Source: Nocardiopsis sp. N85
GTDB taxonomy: Bacteria; Actinomycetota; Actinomycetes; Streptosporangiales; Streptosporangiaceae
Assembly: GCF_028882275.1 (NCBI RefSeq)
Contig: NZ_JARBUT010000005.1
Location: 267,267 to 331,266, forward strand
Direction of reading: 5' to 3'
Length of the DNA stretch: 64,000 nucleotides
Of this stretch, positions 19,253 to 27,694 are shown piece after piece. The notes under the pieces were generated by a model. That model was not told where the DNA came from. It made no database searches and was given only the letters and a program-made list of their open reading frames with translations. A program made the position numbers and the translations under genes. How positions within the stretch are numbered: position 1 is the stretch's first letter; each line of letters starts with the position of its first letter.

Positions 19253-20164
19253 TCATACTCTCACTGTGTCCCGGACACCCGCGAAGAGGTCCGTCTCGGG
19301 GATCTCGGTGTCCACCAGGGACCGCACCAGGTGGTAGTCCTCGGTCGGCCAGGCTCCGGCGACGACGTCGTTGGGCACGGCGAACCAGAACCCGTTGGGG
19401 TCGACCTGGGTCTCGTGCGCCTTCAGGGCCCGTTCCGCGACGTCGAAGTACTCGCTGCACTCCACCCGGGTGGTGATCTCCCACCGGGGTCGTTCGCGGT
19501 CCTTCAGCCGCTCCATCCACTCCTCGAAGGGGTTCTCCAACCCCCGCTCGGCCAAGAGCGCGGCGAGCGCCTCGAACCGCTCGGGCGGGAAGGAGACGAA
19601 GTAGTACAGCTTGAGCGGCTGCCAGGGGTCTCCGGCGTCGGGATAGGCGTCAGGGTCCCCGGCCGTGTCGAAGGCGTGCATCGACACCTTGTGGGTCATG
19701 ATGTGGTCGGGGTGGGGATAACCGCCGTTCTCGTCGTAGGTGAGGATCACATGGGGCCGGAACCGGCGGATCGACTCCACCAGGGGGGCGGCCGCCTCCT
19801 CCACCGGGGTGAGGGCGAAGCAGCCCTCCGGCAGCGGCGGCAGCGGGTCGCCCTCGGGCAGCCCGGAGTCCACGAAACCGGCGAACTCCTGCCGGACCCC
19901 GAGGATCTCGCGGGCCCGTTCCATTTCCCGGCGGCGGACCGCGGCGATGTCCTCCCGGACGTCGGGGCGCTCCATCGCGGGGTTGAGGATGTCACCGCGT
20001 TCGCCACCGGTCATGGTGACGACCAGCACGTCCGCTCCTTCGGCGACATAACGCGCCATGGTGGCGGCGCCCTTGCTGGACTCGTCATCGGGGTGGGCAT
20101 GTACGGCCATGAGCCGCAGGCGCTCGGACAACGAAGGGTTCTCCTTGAGTCGGTCGACGGACAC
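19253..20164 (-). CDS. mca: Mycothiol S-conjugate amidase
   Basis: This 303-residue zinc amidase cleaves mycothiol S-conjugates to a mercapturic acid (exported) and GlcN-Ins (recycled), a detoxification step. The LmbE-family zinc motif AHPDDE is at ~22-27, with a second His motif in GYPHPDH near 145. MTGGERGDILNPA and FAGFVDSGLPEGDPLPP are typical of Mca rather than the biosynthetic deacetylase MshB. The start is GTG at 20164; a 9-bp inverted repeat overlaps it. It is followed at once by a small membrane protein gene and is divergent from the DUF4307 gene. It proves a mycothiol-using actinomycete. Confidence 0.95.
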   Translation of the reverse strand: MSVDRLKENPSLSERLRLMAVHAHPDDESSKGAATMARYVAEGADVLVVTMTGGERGDILNPAMERPDVREDIAAVRRREMERAREILGVRQEFAGFVDSGLPEGDPLPPLPEGCFALTPVEEAAAPLVESIRRFRPHVILTYDENGGYPHPDHIMTHKVSMHAFDTAGDPDAYPDAGDPWQPLKLYYFVSFPPERFEALAALLAERGLENPFEEWMERLKDRERPRWEITTRVECSEYFDVAERALKAHETQVDPNGFWFAVPNDVVAGAWPTEDYHLVRSLVDTEIPETDLFAGVRDTVRV

Positions 20165-20190
20165 AGGGGCGTGTCCATCCGACGCCCCTG
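20164..20190. promoter_or_regulatory. Inverted repeat over the mca start
   Basis: A perfect 9-bp inverted repeat (20164-20172 with 20182-20190) with 9-nt spacer lies in the 123-bp divergent gap between mca and the DUF4307 gene. It could be a repressor site or a 5' hairpin in the mca mRNA; neither is demonstrated. Confidence 0.4.
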
Positions 20191-20287
20191 ATCACGGCAC
20201 ATCCGCGACTTGCGAGCAGGCCGCGTGGGAGGGTTGTCAGGTCGGGGATATCTTAGACAACACCGTTCCCTTGTACGGAGATTCCCG

Positions 20288-20740
20288 ATGCCCAGCACCC
20301 CGGAGGAAGACGCCGTGAAGAGCGCCGACGAGCCGGCCGCCGCCGCGGCCGTCCCCGACGAGGAGATCGCGCCCGCCCTGCGGCGACACCACGGCAACGG
20401 CCCGGTGTTCTTCGTCATCGGAGCGATCTTCGCCGTCCTGTGCGCGATCGGGTGGGGCTACTCCGTCATGAGCTACACCGGTCTGGGCGGTGGCGTGTAC
20501 CACCAGGTGATCACCTCGTCGGTGAAGTCGCCCGGCGAGGTCGCCGTCAGCTACGAGGTGAACAGCCGGGACGGGGCGGTGTGCCTGATCCGCGCACTGG
20601 ACGAACGCTTCGTGGAGGTCGGGCAGCGCAGTGTGACGACCGAGCCGGGGAACCACATGGTCTCCACGACCGTTGAGACGGTTCGTCAGGCTTCGACGGT
20701 AGAAGTGGCCTCGTGCAGGGAACAAGGTTCGCAGGACTGA
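20288..20740 (+). CDS. DUF4307 membrane-anchored protein
   Basis: This 150-residue protein has a charged N-terminal tail (~1-36), one membrane helix (~38-60, VFFVIGAIFAVLCAIGWGY) and an outer beta-rich domain (~65-150) with the family pattern SYEVNSRDGAVCLIRALDE and a late Cys (VEVASCRE) that may pair with the earlier one. Start ATG at 20288 after ACGGAGA. DUF4307 proteins sit beside greA and mca throughout actinobacteria (Rv1081c position). The function is unknown. Confidence 0.88.
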   Translation: MPSTPEEDAVKSADEPAAAAAVPDEEIAPALRRHHGNGPVFFVIGAIFAVLCAIGWGYSVMSYTGLGGGVYHQVITSSVKSPGEVAVSYEVNSRDGAVCLIRALDERFVEVGQRSVTTEPGNHMVSTTVETVRQASTVEVASCREQGSQD

Positions 20741-20879
20741 CCGACGAACCCCTTACTCTGCCGGTCCGGGCTACGGAGCCGGATCTTCGGGAACCGTGCG
20801 CCATGACACACGGTGATATTCTCGTAAGTTCAGCTCTGGCCGCCTGGTGGCCTTTGCTACTAGTACACAAGGAGTTCCC

Positions 20880-21380
20880 GTGACCCAGACCCGCGATGAC
20901 AACGTCACCTGGCTCACCCAGGAGGCGTACGACCGGCTCAAGGCCGAGCTGGACCACCTGACCGGGAGCGGGCGCATCGAGATCGCGGAGAAGATCGAGG
21001 CGGCCCGCGAGGAGGGTGACCTCAAGGAGAACGGCGGCTACCACGCCGCCAAGGAGGAACAGGGCAAGATGGAGGCCCGCATCCTCCAGCTCACCGAGAT
21101 CCTGCGCACCGCACGGGTCGGAGAGGCCCCGCGAACGGAGGGCGTGGTCGGTCCCGGAATGACCGTCACCGTCAAGTTCGAGGGCGACGACGAGGAGGTC
21201 ACCTTCCTCCTCGCCTCCCGCGAAGAGAGCGGCTCCCCGATCGACGTGTACTCCCCGAAGTCGCCACTCGGCTCGGCGATCAACGGCAAGGCCGTCGGCG
21301 AGGAGGTCTCCTACCAGCTTCCCAGCGGCAAGAGCCTCGGAGTGGAGATCATCGAGGCGGTTCCCTACAGCGGCATGTAG
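20880..21380 (+). CDS. greA: Transcription elongation factor GreA
   Basis: This 166-residue protein rescues backtracked RNA polymerase by stimulating transcript cleavage. The N-terminal coiled coil (~8-80) carries WLTQEAYDRLKAEL and the acidic tip region AREEGDLKENGGYHAA; the C-terminal FKBP-like domain has SPKSPLGSAINGKAVGEEV. The GTG at 20880 is preceded by AAGGAG at the right distance, and the usual family N-terminus follows, so longer upstream starts are unlikely. A 17-bp hairpin follows the gene. Confidence 0.97.
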   Translation: MTQTRDDNVTWLTQEAYDRLKAELDHLTGSGRIEIAEKIEAAREEGDLKENGGYHAAKEEQGKMEARILQLTEILRTARVGEAPRTEGVVGPGMTVTVKFEGDDEEVTFLLASREESGSPIDVYSPKSPLGSAINGKAVGEEVSYQLPSGKSLGVEIIEAVPYSGM

Positions 21381-21402
21381 GTCGATCCCCGCAAGGGGGC
21401 GA

Positions 21403-21440
21403 AAGCGGTGAGGGGCGGCAGCGGCCGCCCCTCACCGCTT
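21403..21440 (+). terminator. Terminator after greA
   Basis: A perfect 17-bp stem (21403-21419 with 21424-21440) and 4-nt loop lie 22 bp after the greA stop. The right arm ends in TT. Confidence 0.85.
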
Positions 21441-21551
21441 GTCGCGGGAGACGACGGATGTGACGCATCCCCGGAGGGGCTGCGCGCGTCGTAGTCTCTG
21501 AGGGCGCCGGCCGGCGCCCCCGACCCCACGGACAAGGAAGAGCATCCGTCG

Positions 21552-22157
21552 ATGTCCTCCCCTTACTGGAACCCGAACGATCCCGCGTACGGCGCCCGCC
21601 CTCCCCAGAGCGGGTGGGGTCCGGTGGGACCGCCTCCGATGGGGCCTCCCCCGGTGCCCGTCGGCGCCTGGGGGCCGACGCCCCCGGCCCGACCCGTTCC
21701 GTCGGGTCCGGAGCGGGCCTCGTTCGGCCGGCGCCTGTCGGCCCGCCTCATCGATTACGTCCTGGTGGTGTTCGCGGCCACGGCGTTCTTCGTCTTCATG
21801 GCCCTCGTCATCCTCCTGATCACCGGGGACGACGAGAGCTCCGACGCCCAGGGCGAGGTGTGGGCCTGGCTGTTCCTGTTCGGCTGGGGCGTGCTGCTGT
21901 TCTTCTACGACTGGCTGTACCTGGTCACCTGGGGTCGCACCCTCGGCAAGATGATGCTCGGGATCAAGGTCGTCCGGATGGACGGCGGACGGCTCACCCA
22001 GGGACAGGCCATGGGGCGCGCGGCCGTGTTCGGCCTGCCCCAGTGCCTGCCCTGCGTCGGCCACGTCTTCAGCGGTATCGAGAGCATGGCGGCCCTGGGC
22101 GAGGACCGTCGGGCGCTGCACGACCGCATGTCCGGGACCCTCGTCGTCCGCACCTGA
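21552..22157 (+). CDS. RDD-family membrane protein with proline-rich N-terminus
   Basis: This 201-residue protein has a Pro/Gly-rich cytosolic tail (~1-58, many PPP motifs) and an RDD domain with about three or four helices. The defining Arg-Asp pattern is visible (SFGRRLSARLIDYVLV; later GRTLGKMMLGIKVVRMDG). The layout matches the proline-rich antigen homologue Pra (Rv1078) found between cbs and metB in M. tuberculosis, here next to greA instead. RDD proteins are proposed transporters or cation-binding proteins; the substrate is unknown. ATG at 21552, AGGAAG upstream. Confidence 0.9.
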   Translation: MSSPYWNPNDPAYGARPPQSGWGPVGPPPMGPPPVPVGAWGPTPPARPVPSGPERASFGRRLSARLIDYVLVVFAATAFFVFMALVILLITGDDESSDAQGEVWAWLFLFGWGVLLFFYDWLYLVTWGRTLGKMMLGIKVVRMDGGRLTQGQAMGRAAVFGLPQCLPCVGHVFSGIESMAALGEDRRALHDRMSGTLVVRT

Positions 22158-22167
22158 CCCGGCCGCC

Positions 22168-23646
22168 TCAGAAGCCCTCCGGCTCGGCCGGCTCAGCCGG
22201 TTCGGTGGGCTCGGCGGGCTCGACCGGTTCGGTGGGCTCGGTGGGCTCGGCACAGACGGGGGCGTCGCCGCCGCCGTCGGCGAACACGGCCGGGACGTAG
22301 TGGTCCTCGCCGATCCGGTACCAGGTGTCGTCGGTGCCCTGTGGGCCGGTCGCCGACGCCCCGGTCACCGTGCAGATCACGTCGACGTTGGCCTTGTGCG
22401 CGGCCAGACCGACCGTGGAGTGCTCCGGGCCTGGCCCGGAGCGCAGCACGACCGGGTCGCGCCGGGTGGCCGTGCCGATCTCGGTGCGGTGGCGGTACTC
22501 GCCCGTCCACAGGTAGTCGACCTGGACCCAGCCGTTGGTGGGCAGTTGGAGCCCCGCGTTGAAGGCGCCGTCGGCCAGGTCGATCCCGGCGGGGTTGCGC
22601 ACCCGGCGGCCGAAGCCGTCCAGCCCGCCGTTGTGGCCCTGGGCGTAGGCCGCCTGGGCCTGGGGACGCCCCCGGTCGAGGTCGCGCCAGGACTGGCGAT
22701 CGGCGTTCCAGTGATCGTCGGTGGTGTTCCAGGGGCCCACGTCCCACACCGGAAGGTAGGCGCAGCGGGGTGTGTGCCCCTCGGTGTCGCCCTTGCCCTC
22801 CGGCCCGAGCTCGCCGGTGCCGCACACCCGCACGGTGTACTCGCCGCCGCCCCGCGTGGCCAGGCCGCGCCGGGAGGGAAGGGCGACGAAATGGTCGTCG
22901 GGGCGGATGACGTGCCCGTTGGCGGTGGTGCCCCCCACCAGGCCGATGCGGGTGGCGAACAGACGGGCCGAGAAGGGCCGTTCGGGGATGTCGTCGCCCT
23001 GGCCGGCCCCACCCTCGGGCGGATCGCCGTCGTCGTCCTCGCCGGACCCTTCGCCACCCCCGCCCCCCTCGCCGTCGGGCCGGGGTCCGTTCTGGGGCGC
23101 GAGGTCGTCGGGAAGGCCGGCGGACGGCATGTCGCCGGTGCCCTCCGGGAGGCGCACGCCCAGCTCGGTGACGGCGGTGTCGGCCCCGTCGATGCCCACG
23201 CGCAGCTGCACCCGGGTCACGTCGTCGGACAGGGTGACGCGGCCTCCGCGTTCCGGGGCGGGATGCCATTCGGTCCACATCCCGTCGACGCGGACACCGC
23301 GCACCTCGGCCAGGACGTCCTCGGGGTCACCCGCGGAACCGACCCGCACGTCGATGGTGTCGGTGGCCCGGTCCAGGCGGTGCTCGGGGAAGGTCGCCAG
23401 GCCGACCGCCCGCGCGCCCTGTTCCTTGCGCAGCGAAGCGCCGTTGTCGGTGCCGGCCTCGCCCACGCGCAGCGATCCGGCGTCCAGCACCAGGCCGATC
23501 CGGTCGGCGGAGGTCAGCTCCTGGGAGATCCACCCGGTTTCCGCCAGGGCCGGTCGGGGGCCGACCGGGAGCAGGAGGATCAGCGCCCCCACCACCGCCC
23601 ACCGTCCCCCGCGGATCGACGTGTGCGCACACCGTCTTTCGGGCAT
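22168..23646 (-). CDS. Secreted SH3-like protein with Glu-Pro-Thr tail
   Basis: This 492-residue exported protein has a signal peptide (~1-35: RWAVVGALILLLPVG, cleavage near ALA). The N-terminal ~150 residues are beta-rich and include a DGMWTEWHP motif found in actinobacterial cell-wall amidase-associated domains. A Gly/Asp/Glu-rich linker (~195-225) leads to a region with CAYLPVWDVGPWNTTDDHWN, seen in many secreted hypothetical proteins of this phylum. A C-terminal SH3-like part (~400-470: VVLRSGPGPEHSTVGL, with a Cys pair) precedes a low-complexity TEP/AEP tail. Its role is probably wall binding or wall-related; no catalytic residues recognised. It faces the RDD gene with only 10 bp between stops. 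Confidence 0.85.
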   Translation of the reverse strand: MPERRCAHTSIRGGRWAVVGALILLLPVGPRPALAETGWISQELTSADRIGLVLDAGSLRVGEAGTDNGASLRKEQGARAVGLATFPEHRLDRATDTIDVRVGSAGDPEDVLAEVRGVRVDGMWTEWHPAPERGGRVTLSDDVTRVQLRVGIDGADTAVTELGVRLPEGTGDMPSAGLPDDLAPQNGPRPDGEGGGGGEGSGEDDDGDPPEGGAGQGDDIPERPFSARLFATRIGLVGGTTANGHVIRPDDHFVALPSRRGLATRGGGEYTVRVCGTGELGPEGKGDTEGHTPRCAYLPVWDVGPWNTTDDHWNADRQSWRDLDRGRPQAQAAYAQGHNGGLDGFGRRVRNPAGIDLADGAFNAGLQLPTNGWVQVDYLWTGEYRHRTEIGTATRRDPVVLRSGPGPEHSTVGLAAHKANVDVICTVTGASATGPQGTDDTWYRIGEDHYVPAVFADGGGDAPVCAEPTEPTEPVEPAEPTEPAEPAEPEGF

Positions 23647-23782
23647 GACCGACCTTCCCGCTCATCACACTGAGTAAGCAAACAATTCACTCTCAGTAAG
23701 CGCCCTGGTATGCGCACACTCAAGACGACTCGCGCCGAGTGTTGGTGATGCGACGGCAAAGGTCCGGTTTCCCGGGGTTTCG

Positions 23783-24934
23783 TCAGGAGAAGGCCAGCAG
23801 GCAGGCCGTGAACGCGTGGAGGTGGTTGACCCCGCCGACCGGACCGATCTCCCCCGCCGCGAAGAAACCCGCGACCGCTTCGGCGCCCAGCACCCGGCGC
23901 ACCGCCAGCACGTCGTGGTCGGCGTGGGGGAACAGGGCCGCGCCCCGCCCGTTGCAGGAGAACAACAGCCCGCCCCCCACCGGATGCCGGTCCCCGAAGT
24001 CGGTGAGCCGCCGGTCCAGGTCCTCGTCGGCGGTGCCCGCGTCCCGGAGCTGGAAGCGGACCGTCTGACCGACCTCGATCGCGTCGTCGGCGCTGAGCGT
24101 GCCCGCCTCGGGATCGGCGGAGGTCAACGACCGGATGAGGAAGTCGCCCTGTTCGTGGTGTTCCACGTACTCGTTCATGGCGATGCCGATGTGCAGACCG
24201 TGTACCGCCAGTTCCCGGTCGTCGTCGGGAAGTTCCTCCAGCAGCTCTTCCAGGCGGGTGTAGGCGGGGACCCCGGCCAGTTCCTCCACCACGTTGTCCC
24301 GCGCCCCGGTGACGGTCATCGCCGGGCCGATCGGCCGGCACCCCTGGCTCACCAGGGTGCCCAGCACGCCCTCGCCGCCGATGAGCACGCCCACGGCGCC
24401 GTTCTCGGCCACCGAACCGTCACAGAACAACCGGACCGAACCCTCACCGAGCATCCCGTCGGCCATGCCGCCGACCAGGGGCAGCCCGCCGAACGCCCGG
24501 GTGGACTCCCGCACGAACTCGCGTGCGGGGAACTCGTAGGGATTGACCAGCAGGATCGCGGCACGGTCGCGCGGACCGGGTTCGCGCATCCCCACCACGG
24601 TGAGCCGCTCTCCCTCGACCACGGTGTCCAGCCGGAACGGGGTGATCTCCACCCCGGTCAGTCGAGCGCACCAGACGCTGACCGACCCCTGGCCCTCGAC
24701 CGAACGGCCACCGCCGATGACCCCGTTGGCGCTGCACCCCAGGGTGGCCGCACCGCCCGCCAGCTCCATCACCCGGGCCCCGGCCAGGGAGACCTCCTCG
24801 GTGTCCGCGCCGCAGATGAAGAAGCACACCAGGTCGGCCGGGCCGTCGAGACGGGACAGAGCCGTGAGGGCGGCCCGCTCGGCCGCGTTCACCAGATCGG
24901 CACCGGTCGTCAGTGCATCGCCGAACCGCGCCAC
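23783..24934 (-). CDS. FIST-domain sensory protein
   Basis: This 383-residue soluble protein is a FIST_N domain (~30-215: LVCFFICGADTEEV, LGCSANGVIGGG) followed by FIST_C (~225-370: HGLHIGIAMNEY, GGLLFSCNGRGAALF). FIST proteins are thought to bind small ligands such as amino acids, often as sensory modules fused to signalling domains; this one is free-standing. The conserved GCSANGVIGGG and SCNGRG motifs suggest an intact binding site. The start is GTG at 24934. It is divergent from the AAA+/VWA gene pair, 141 bp apart. Confidence 0.88.
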   Translation of the reverse strand: MARFGDALTTGADLVNAAERAALTALSRLDGPADLVCFFICGADTEEVSLAGARVMELAGGAATLGCSANGVIGGGRSVEGQGSVSVWCARLTGVEITPFRLDTVVEGERLTVVGMREPGPRDRAAILLVNPYEFPAREFVRESTRAFGGLPLVGGMADGMLGEGSVRLFCDGSVAENGAVGVLIGGEGVLGTLVSQGCRPIGPAMTVTGARDNVVEELAGVPAYTRLEELLEELPDDDRELAVHGLHIGIAMNEYVEHHEQGDFLIRSLTSADPEAGTLSADDAIEVGQTVRFQLRDAGTADEDLDRRLTDFGDRHPVGGGLLFSCNGRGAALFPHADHDVLAVRRVLGAEAVAGFFAAGEIGPVGGVNHLHAFTACLLAFS

Positions 24935-25075
24935 CGGCTGGACTCCTCCTCGTCACCGGACCCGCCGGACGCGGGTGCCACCCTCCGTCATTGTCCCACC
25001 CCACAGCGGCCGAGGAGCCCGTTCCCGACCGGCTTCGGCCACCATCGGCCCCTTGTCGGGGATAGGTTCTGGAGG

Positions 25076-26491
25076 GTGACACCACCGCCTCCCACCGCCC
25101 TGCCCCGGACCCTGGACGCCCTGCGCGGGTCCGGGCACGCGCACCGCCCCGTCGCGGTCGAGATCCGGGAGAACCTCCTGGCCCGCATGACGGCGGGTCT
25201 GCCCCGCTTCCCCGGGATGCACGGATTCGACGACACCGTGCTGCCCACGCTGGAACGGGCGCTGTTGGCCGGGCACGACGTCGTGCTGCTCGGCGAGCGC
25301 GGTCAGGGCAAGACCCGGCTGATCCGCGCCGTCGCCACCCTTTTGGACGAGTGGTCCCCGGCCGTCGCCGGATGTTCCGTGAACGATCACCCCTACGCGC
25401 CGGTGTGTCCGACCTGCCTGCGCCGGGCCGCCGAGGAGGGCGGGAGCCTGCCGGTGACGTGGCGTCACCGGGACGAACGCTACGGGGAGAAGCTCGCCAC
25501 CCCCGATACCGGGACGGCCGAGCTCATCGGCGACATCGACCCGGCCCGTCTCGCCGAGGGGCGTTCCCTGGGCGACCCCGAGACCGTCCACTACGGGTTG
25601 GTGCCGCGTGCCAACCGGGGCGTGTTCTGCGTCAACGAGCTGCCCGACCTCCCGGCCCGCGCCCAGGTGGCGCTGTTCAACGTGCTGGAGGAGCGCGATC
25701 TCCAGATCCGCGGGTACGCGCTGCGGCTGCCGCTGGACCTGGTGCTGTTGGCCAGCGCCAACCCCGACGACTACACCGACCGGGGACGCATCGTGACCCC
25801 GCTCAAGGACCGCTTCGGCGCCCAGGTGCGCACCCACTACCCGCCGACGCTCGGCGACGAGCGGGACGTGCTGCGGCAGGAGGCGGCGATCCCGGAGGGG
25901 ACCGTCGTCCCCGGCCACCTGTGGGAGACCGTCGCCCGTTTCGCCCGACTGGTCCGCGACTCGAAAAAGGTCGATGCCCGTTCGGGCGTGTCGGTGCGCT
26001 TCTCTGTGTCGGCGCTGGAGACGGTGGCCGCCTCCGCGCTGCGCCGAGCGGCGTTGACGGGCGAGGAGGCGCCGGTGGCGCGGGTGTGCGACCTGGACGC
26101 CGTCGTGGAACCGCTGCTGGGCAAGGTCGAGTTCGCGATGGGGCACGAGGACGACGGTGAGTCGACCCTGCGGGGACTGCTGCGCCGGGCCGTGGCGGAG
26201 ACGTTCCGGGCCCGGCTGGGCGAGGCCGACCTGGCCCCGCTCGCCGACCGGTTCTCCGCGGGCGGGACCGTCGAGAGCGGCGACCTGGTGGGCGCCGCCG
26301 AACTGCTGAACCGGATCGGCGCGGTACCCGGGCTGGCGGCGATGATCGCGGCCGCCGCGCCCGAGGAGGAGGACGGACCGGTCTCCCCCGGGCTGGCCGC
26401 CGCCGTGGTGGAGTTCGCTTTGGAGGGCCTCTACCTGGAACGACGTCTGTCGAAGGACATCGTTGCCGACGGAGGGGTCTACCGGTTCTGA
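25076..26491 (+). CDS. MoxR/magnesium-chelatase-like AAA+ ATPase
   Basis: This 471-residue AAA+ ATPase has Walker A GERGQGKTR near 75, a Walker B-like segment VFCVNELPDLP, sensor-1 region LLASANPDDYTDRG, and arginine-finger region TPLKDRFGAQVRTH. It resembles the I subunit of magnesium chelatase. A four-Cys insertion (CSVNDHPYAPVCPTCLRRA) near 100-120 may bind zinc. With the VWA protein just downstream it should form a chelatase-like two-part machine that remodels or inserts metal into an unknown target. It corresponds to Rv0958. The start is GTG at 25076, with GGAGG directly adjacent, which is unusually close; an alternative start cannot be excluded. Confidence 0.88.
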   Translation: MTPPPPTALPRTLDALRGSGHAHRPVAVEIRENLLARMTAGLPRFPGMHGFDDTVLPTLERALLAGHDVVLLGERGQGKTRLIRAVATLLDEWSPAVAGCSVNDHPYAPVCPTCLRRAAEEGGSLPVTWRHRDERYGEKLATPDTGTAELIGDIDPARLAEGRSLGDPETVHYGLVPRANRGVFCVNELPDLPARAQVALFNVLEERDLQIRGYALRLPLDLVLLASANPDDYTDRGRIVTPLKDRFGAQVRTHYPPTLGDERDVLRQEAAIPEGTVVPGHLWETVARFARLVRDSKKVDARSGVSVRFSVSALETVAASALRRAALTGEEAPVARVCDLDAVVEPLLGKVEFAMGHEDDGESTLRGLLRRAVAETFRARLGEADLAPLADRFSAGGTVESGDLVGAAELLNRIGAVPGLAAMIAAAAPEEEDGPVSPGLAAAVVEFALEGLYLERRLSKDIVADGGVYRF

Positions 26492-26541
26492 AAGCCGGGA
26501 ACATAACGGTTCGTCGTGCTTCCTGGTGAGAGGTAGTCCCT

Positions 26542-27663
26542 GTGAGGTTCCGGTACCGGGCGTACATGGGCGGACCCGACCCCCTGGCCGAGCCCGATCC
26601 CCCACCGGAGGAGGCCGTGGCGATCGCCCGCGAACTCCTCGAACCGTTGGCCGAGGCCGAGGGTGCCGACGACGCGATCACCGCGGTGGAGAAGGCGGTG
26701 GCCCGGTACGCGGAGGGCGACCGGGCCGCGTTGGAGTCCGTGGACTCCGCGACCGGCGGCCTGCTCGGCCGCGCCCTGGGCGCCGGGGCCCGGGAACTGT
26801 GGGACCGGTTGGACCGCGCCGATCACGGGCTGAGCCCGCGCGAGCTGCGGCGCCTGGGCGAGGTGGCCCTGCGCGACGCCCGGGACGCGCCACGTCCGGG
26901 CCGGCGCCCCGGAGGTCGGGAGGGCGGCCCCGGCGGCGAACCGACCGGGCACGACGTCCCCTACCGGTCGGATCGACCGCTGGACGCCGTCGCCACGTTG
27001 CGCCGGGCCATGGTGCGCCGGGCGTCCGACCCGATCGACACGGCGTTGCGCGCCGACGATCTGCGGTCGGCGGAGACCGAGCCCACCGGCGGGCTGGCGG
27101 TGTCGTTGCTCGTGGACCTGTCCCACTCCATGACCACGCGGTCGCTGCACGAGGCCGCCACGCGCACCGCGCTGGCCTTGGACGCGCTGGTGCGGCGGCA
27201 CCCCGAGGACCGGGTGCGGTGGGTGGGGTTCGGCGACGTCGCCCACGAGATCGATCCGGCGGCGCTGGTCGCCCACGACTGGGGCCGGGTACCCGGGACC
27301 AACCTGCACCACGCGCTCCGGCTGGCGCGCGGGCACCGGCGCAGGCACCCGGGCCTGGCACACCGGATCCTCGTCGTCACCGACGGGGAACCCACCGCCC
27401 ATCTGGGGGAGGACGGCGACGCCCGGTTCTCGTGGCCGGCGAGTCCGCGCACGGTGGAGGTCACGGTGGCCGAGCTGGACGCGGCCCTGCGGGAGGGATC
27501 GCGCGTGTCGTTCTTCCTGCTGTCCGACGACCCGAGGCTGCGCGCCTTCCGCGACCTGGTGGTGCGGCGGCGTGGGGTGGAGGCGGTGACCGCCGACGCG
27601 GCGGCGCTGGCCCCGATGTTGCTGGAGACCTACCTGGGAGGCCGTTCGTGGCCGCGCGCATGA
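26542..27663 (+). CDS. VWA (CoxE-like) partner of the AAA+ ATPase
   Basis: This 373-residue protein carries a C-terminal von Willebrand A domain (~185-370) with a complete MIDAS: DLSHSMT near 192, a Thr in GTNLHHALR, and the Asp in VVTDGEP. The N-terminal half is helical and charged and includes a flexible Arg/Gly/Pro-rich segment (~125-140). VWA proteins of this type bind the AAA+ ring of the neighbouring MoxR-like ATPase through the MIDAS metal. It starts with GTG at 26542, 50 bp after the ATPase. It corresponds to Rv0959. The cellular target is unknown. Confidence 0.9.
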   Translation: MRFRYRAYMGGPDPLAEPDPPPEEAVAIARELLEPLAEAEGADDAITAVEKAVARYAEGDRAALESVDSATGGLLGRALGAGARELWDRLDRADHGLSPRELRRLGEVALRDARDAPRPGRRPGGREGGPGGEPTGHDVPYRSDRPLDAVATLRRAMVRRASDPIDTALRADDLRSAETEPTGGLAVSLLVDLSHSMTTRSLHEAATRTALALDALVRRHPEDRVRWVGFGDVAHEIDPAALVAHDWGRVPGTNLHHALRLARGHRRRHPGLAHRILVVTDGEPTAHLGEDGDARFSWPASPRTVEVTVAELDAALREGSRVSFFLLSDDPRLRAFRDLVVRRRGVEAVTADAAALAPMLLETYLGGRSWPRA

Positions 27664-27669
27664 GCCGAA

Positions 27670-27691
27670 CGCCCGTGCGCGCGCACGGGCG
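27670..27691. terminator. Bidirectional terminator (22-bp palindrome)
   Basis: A perfect 22-bp palindrome (11 bp per arm) lies between the convergent VWA (stop 27663) and GntR (stop 27695) genes. Confidence 0.75.
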
Positions 27692-27694
27692 GGT

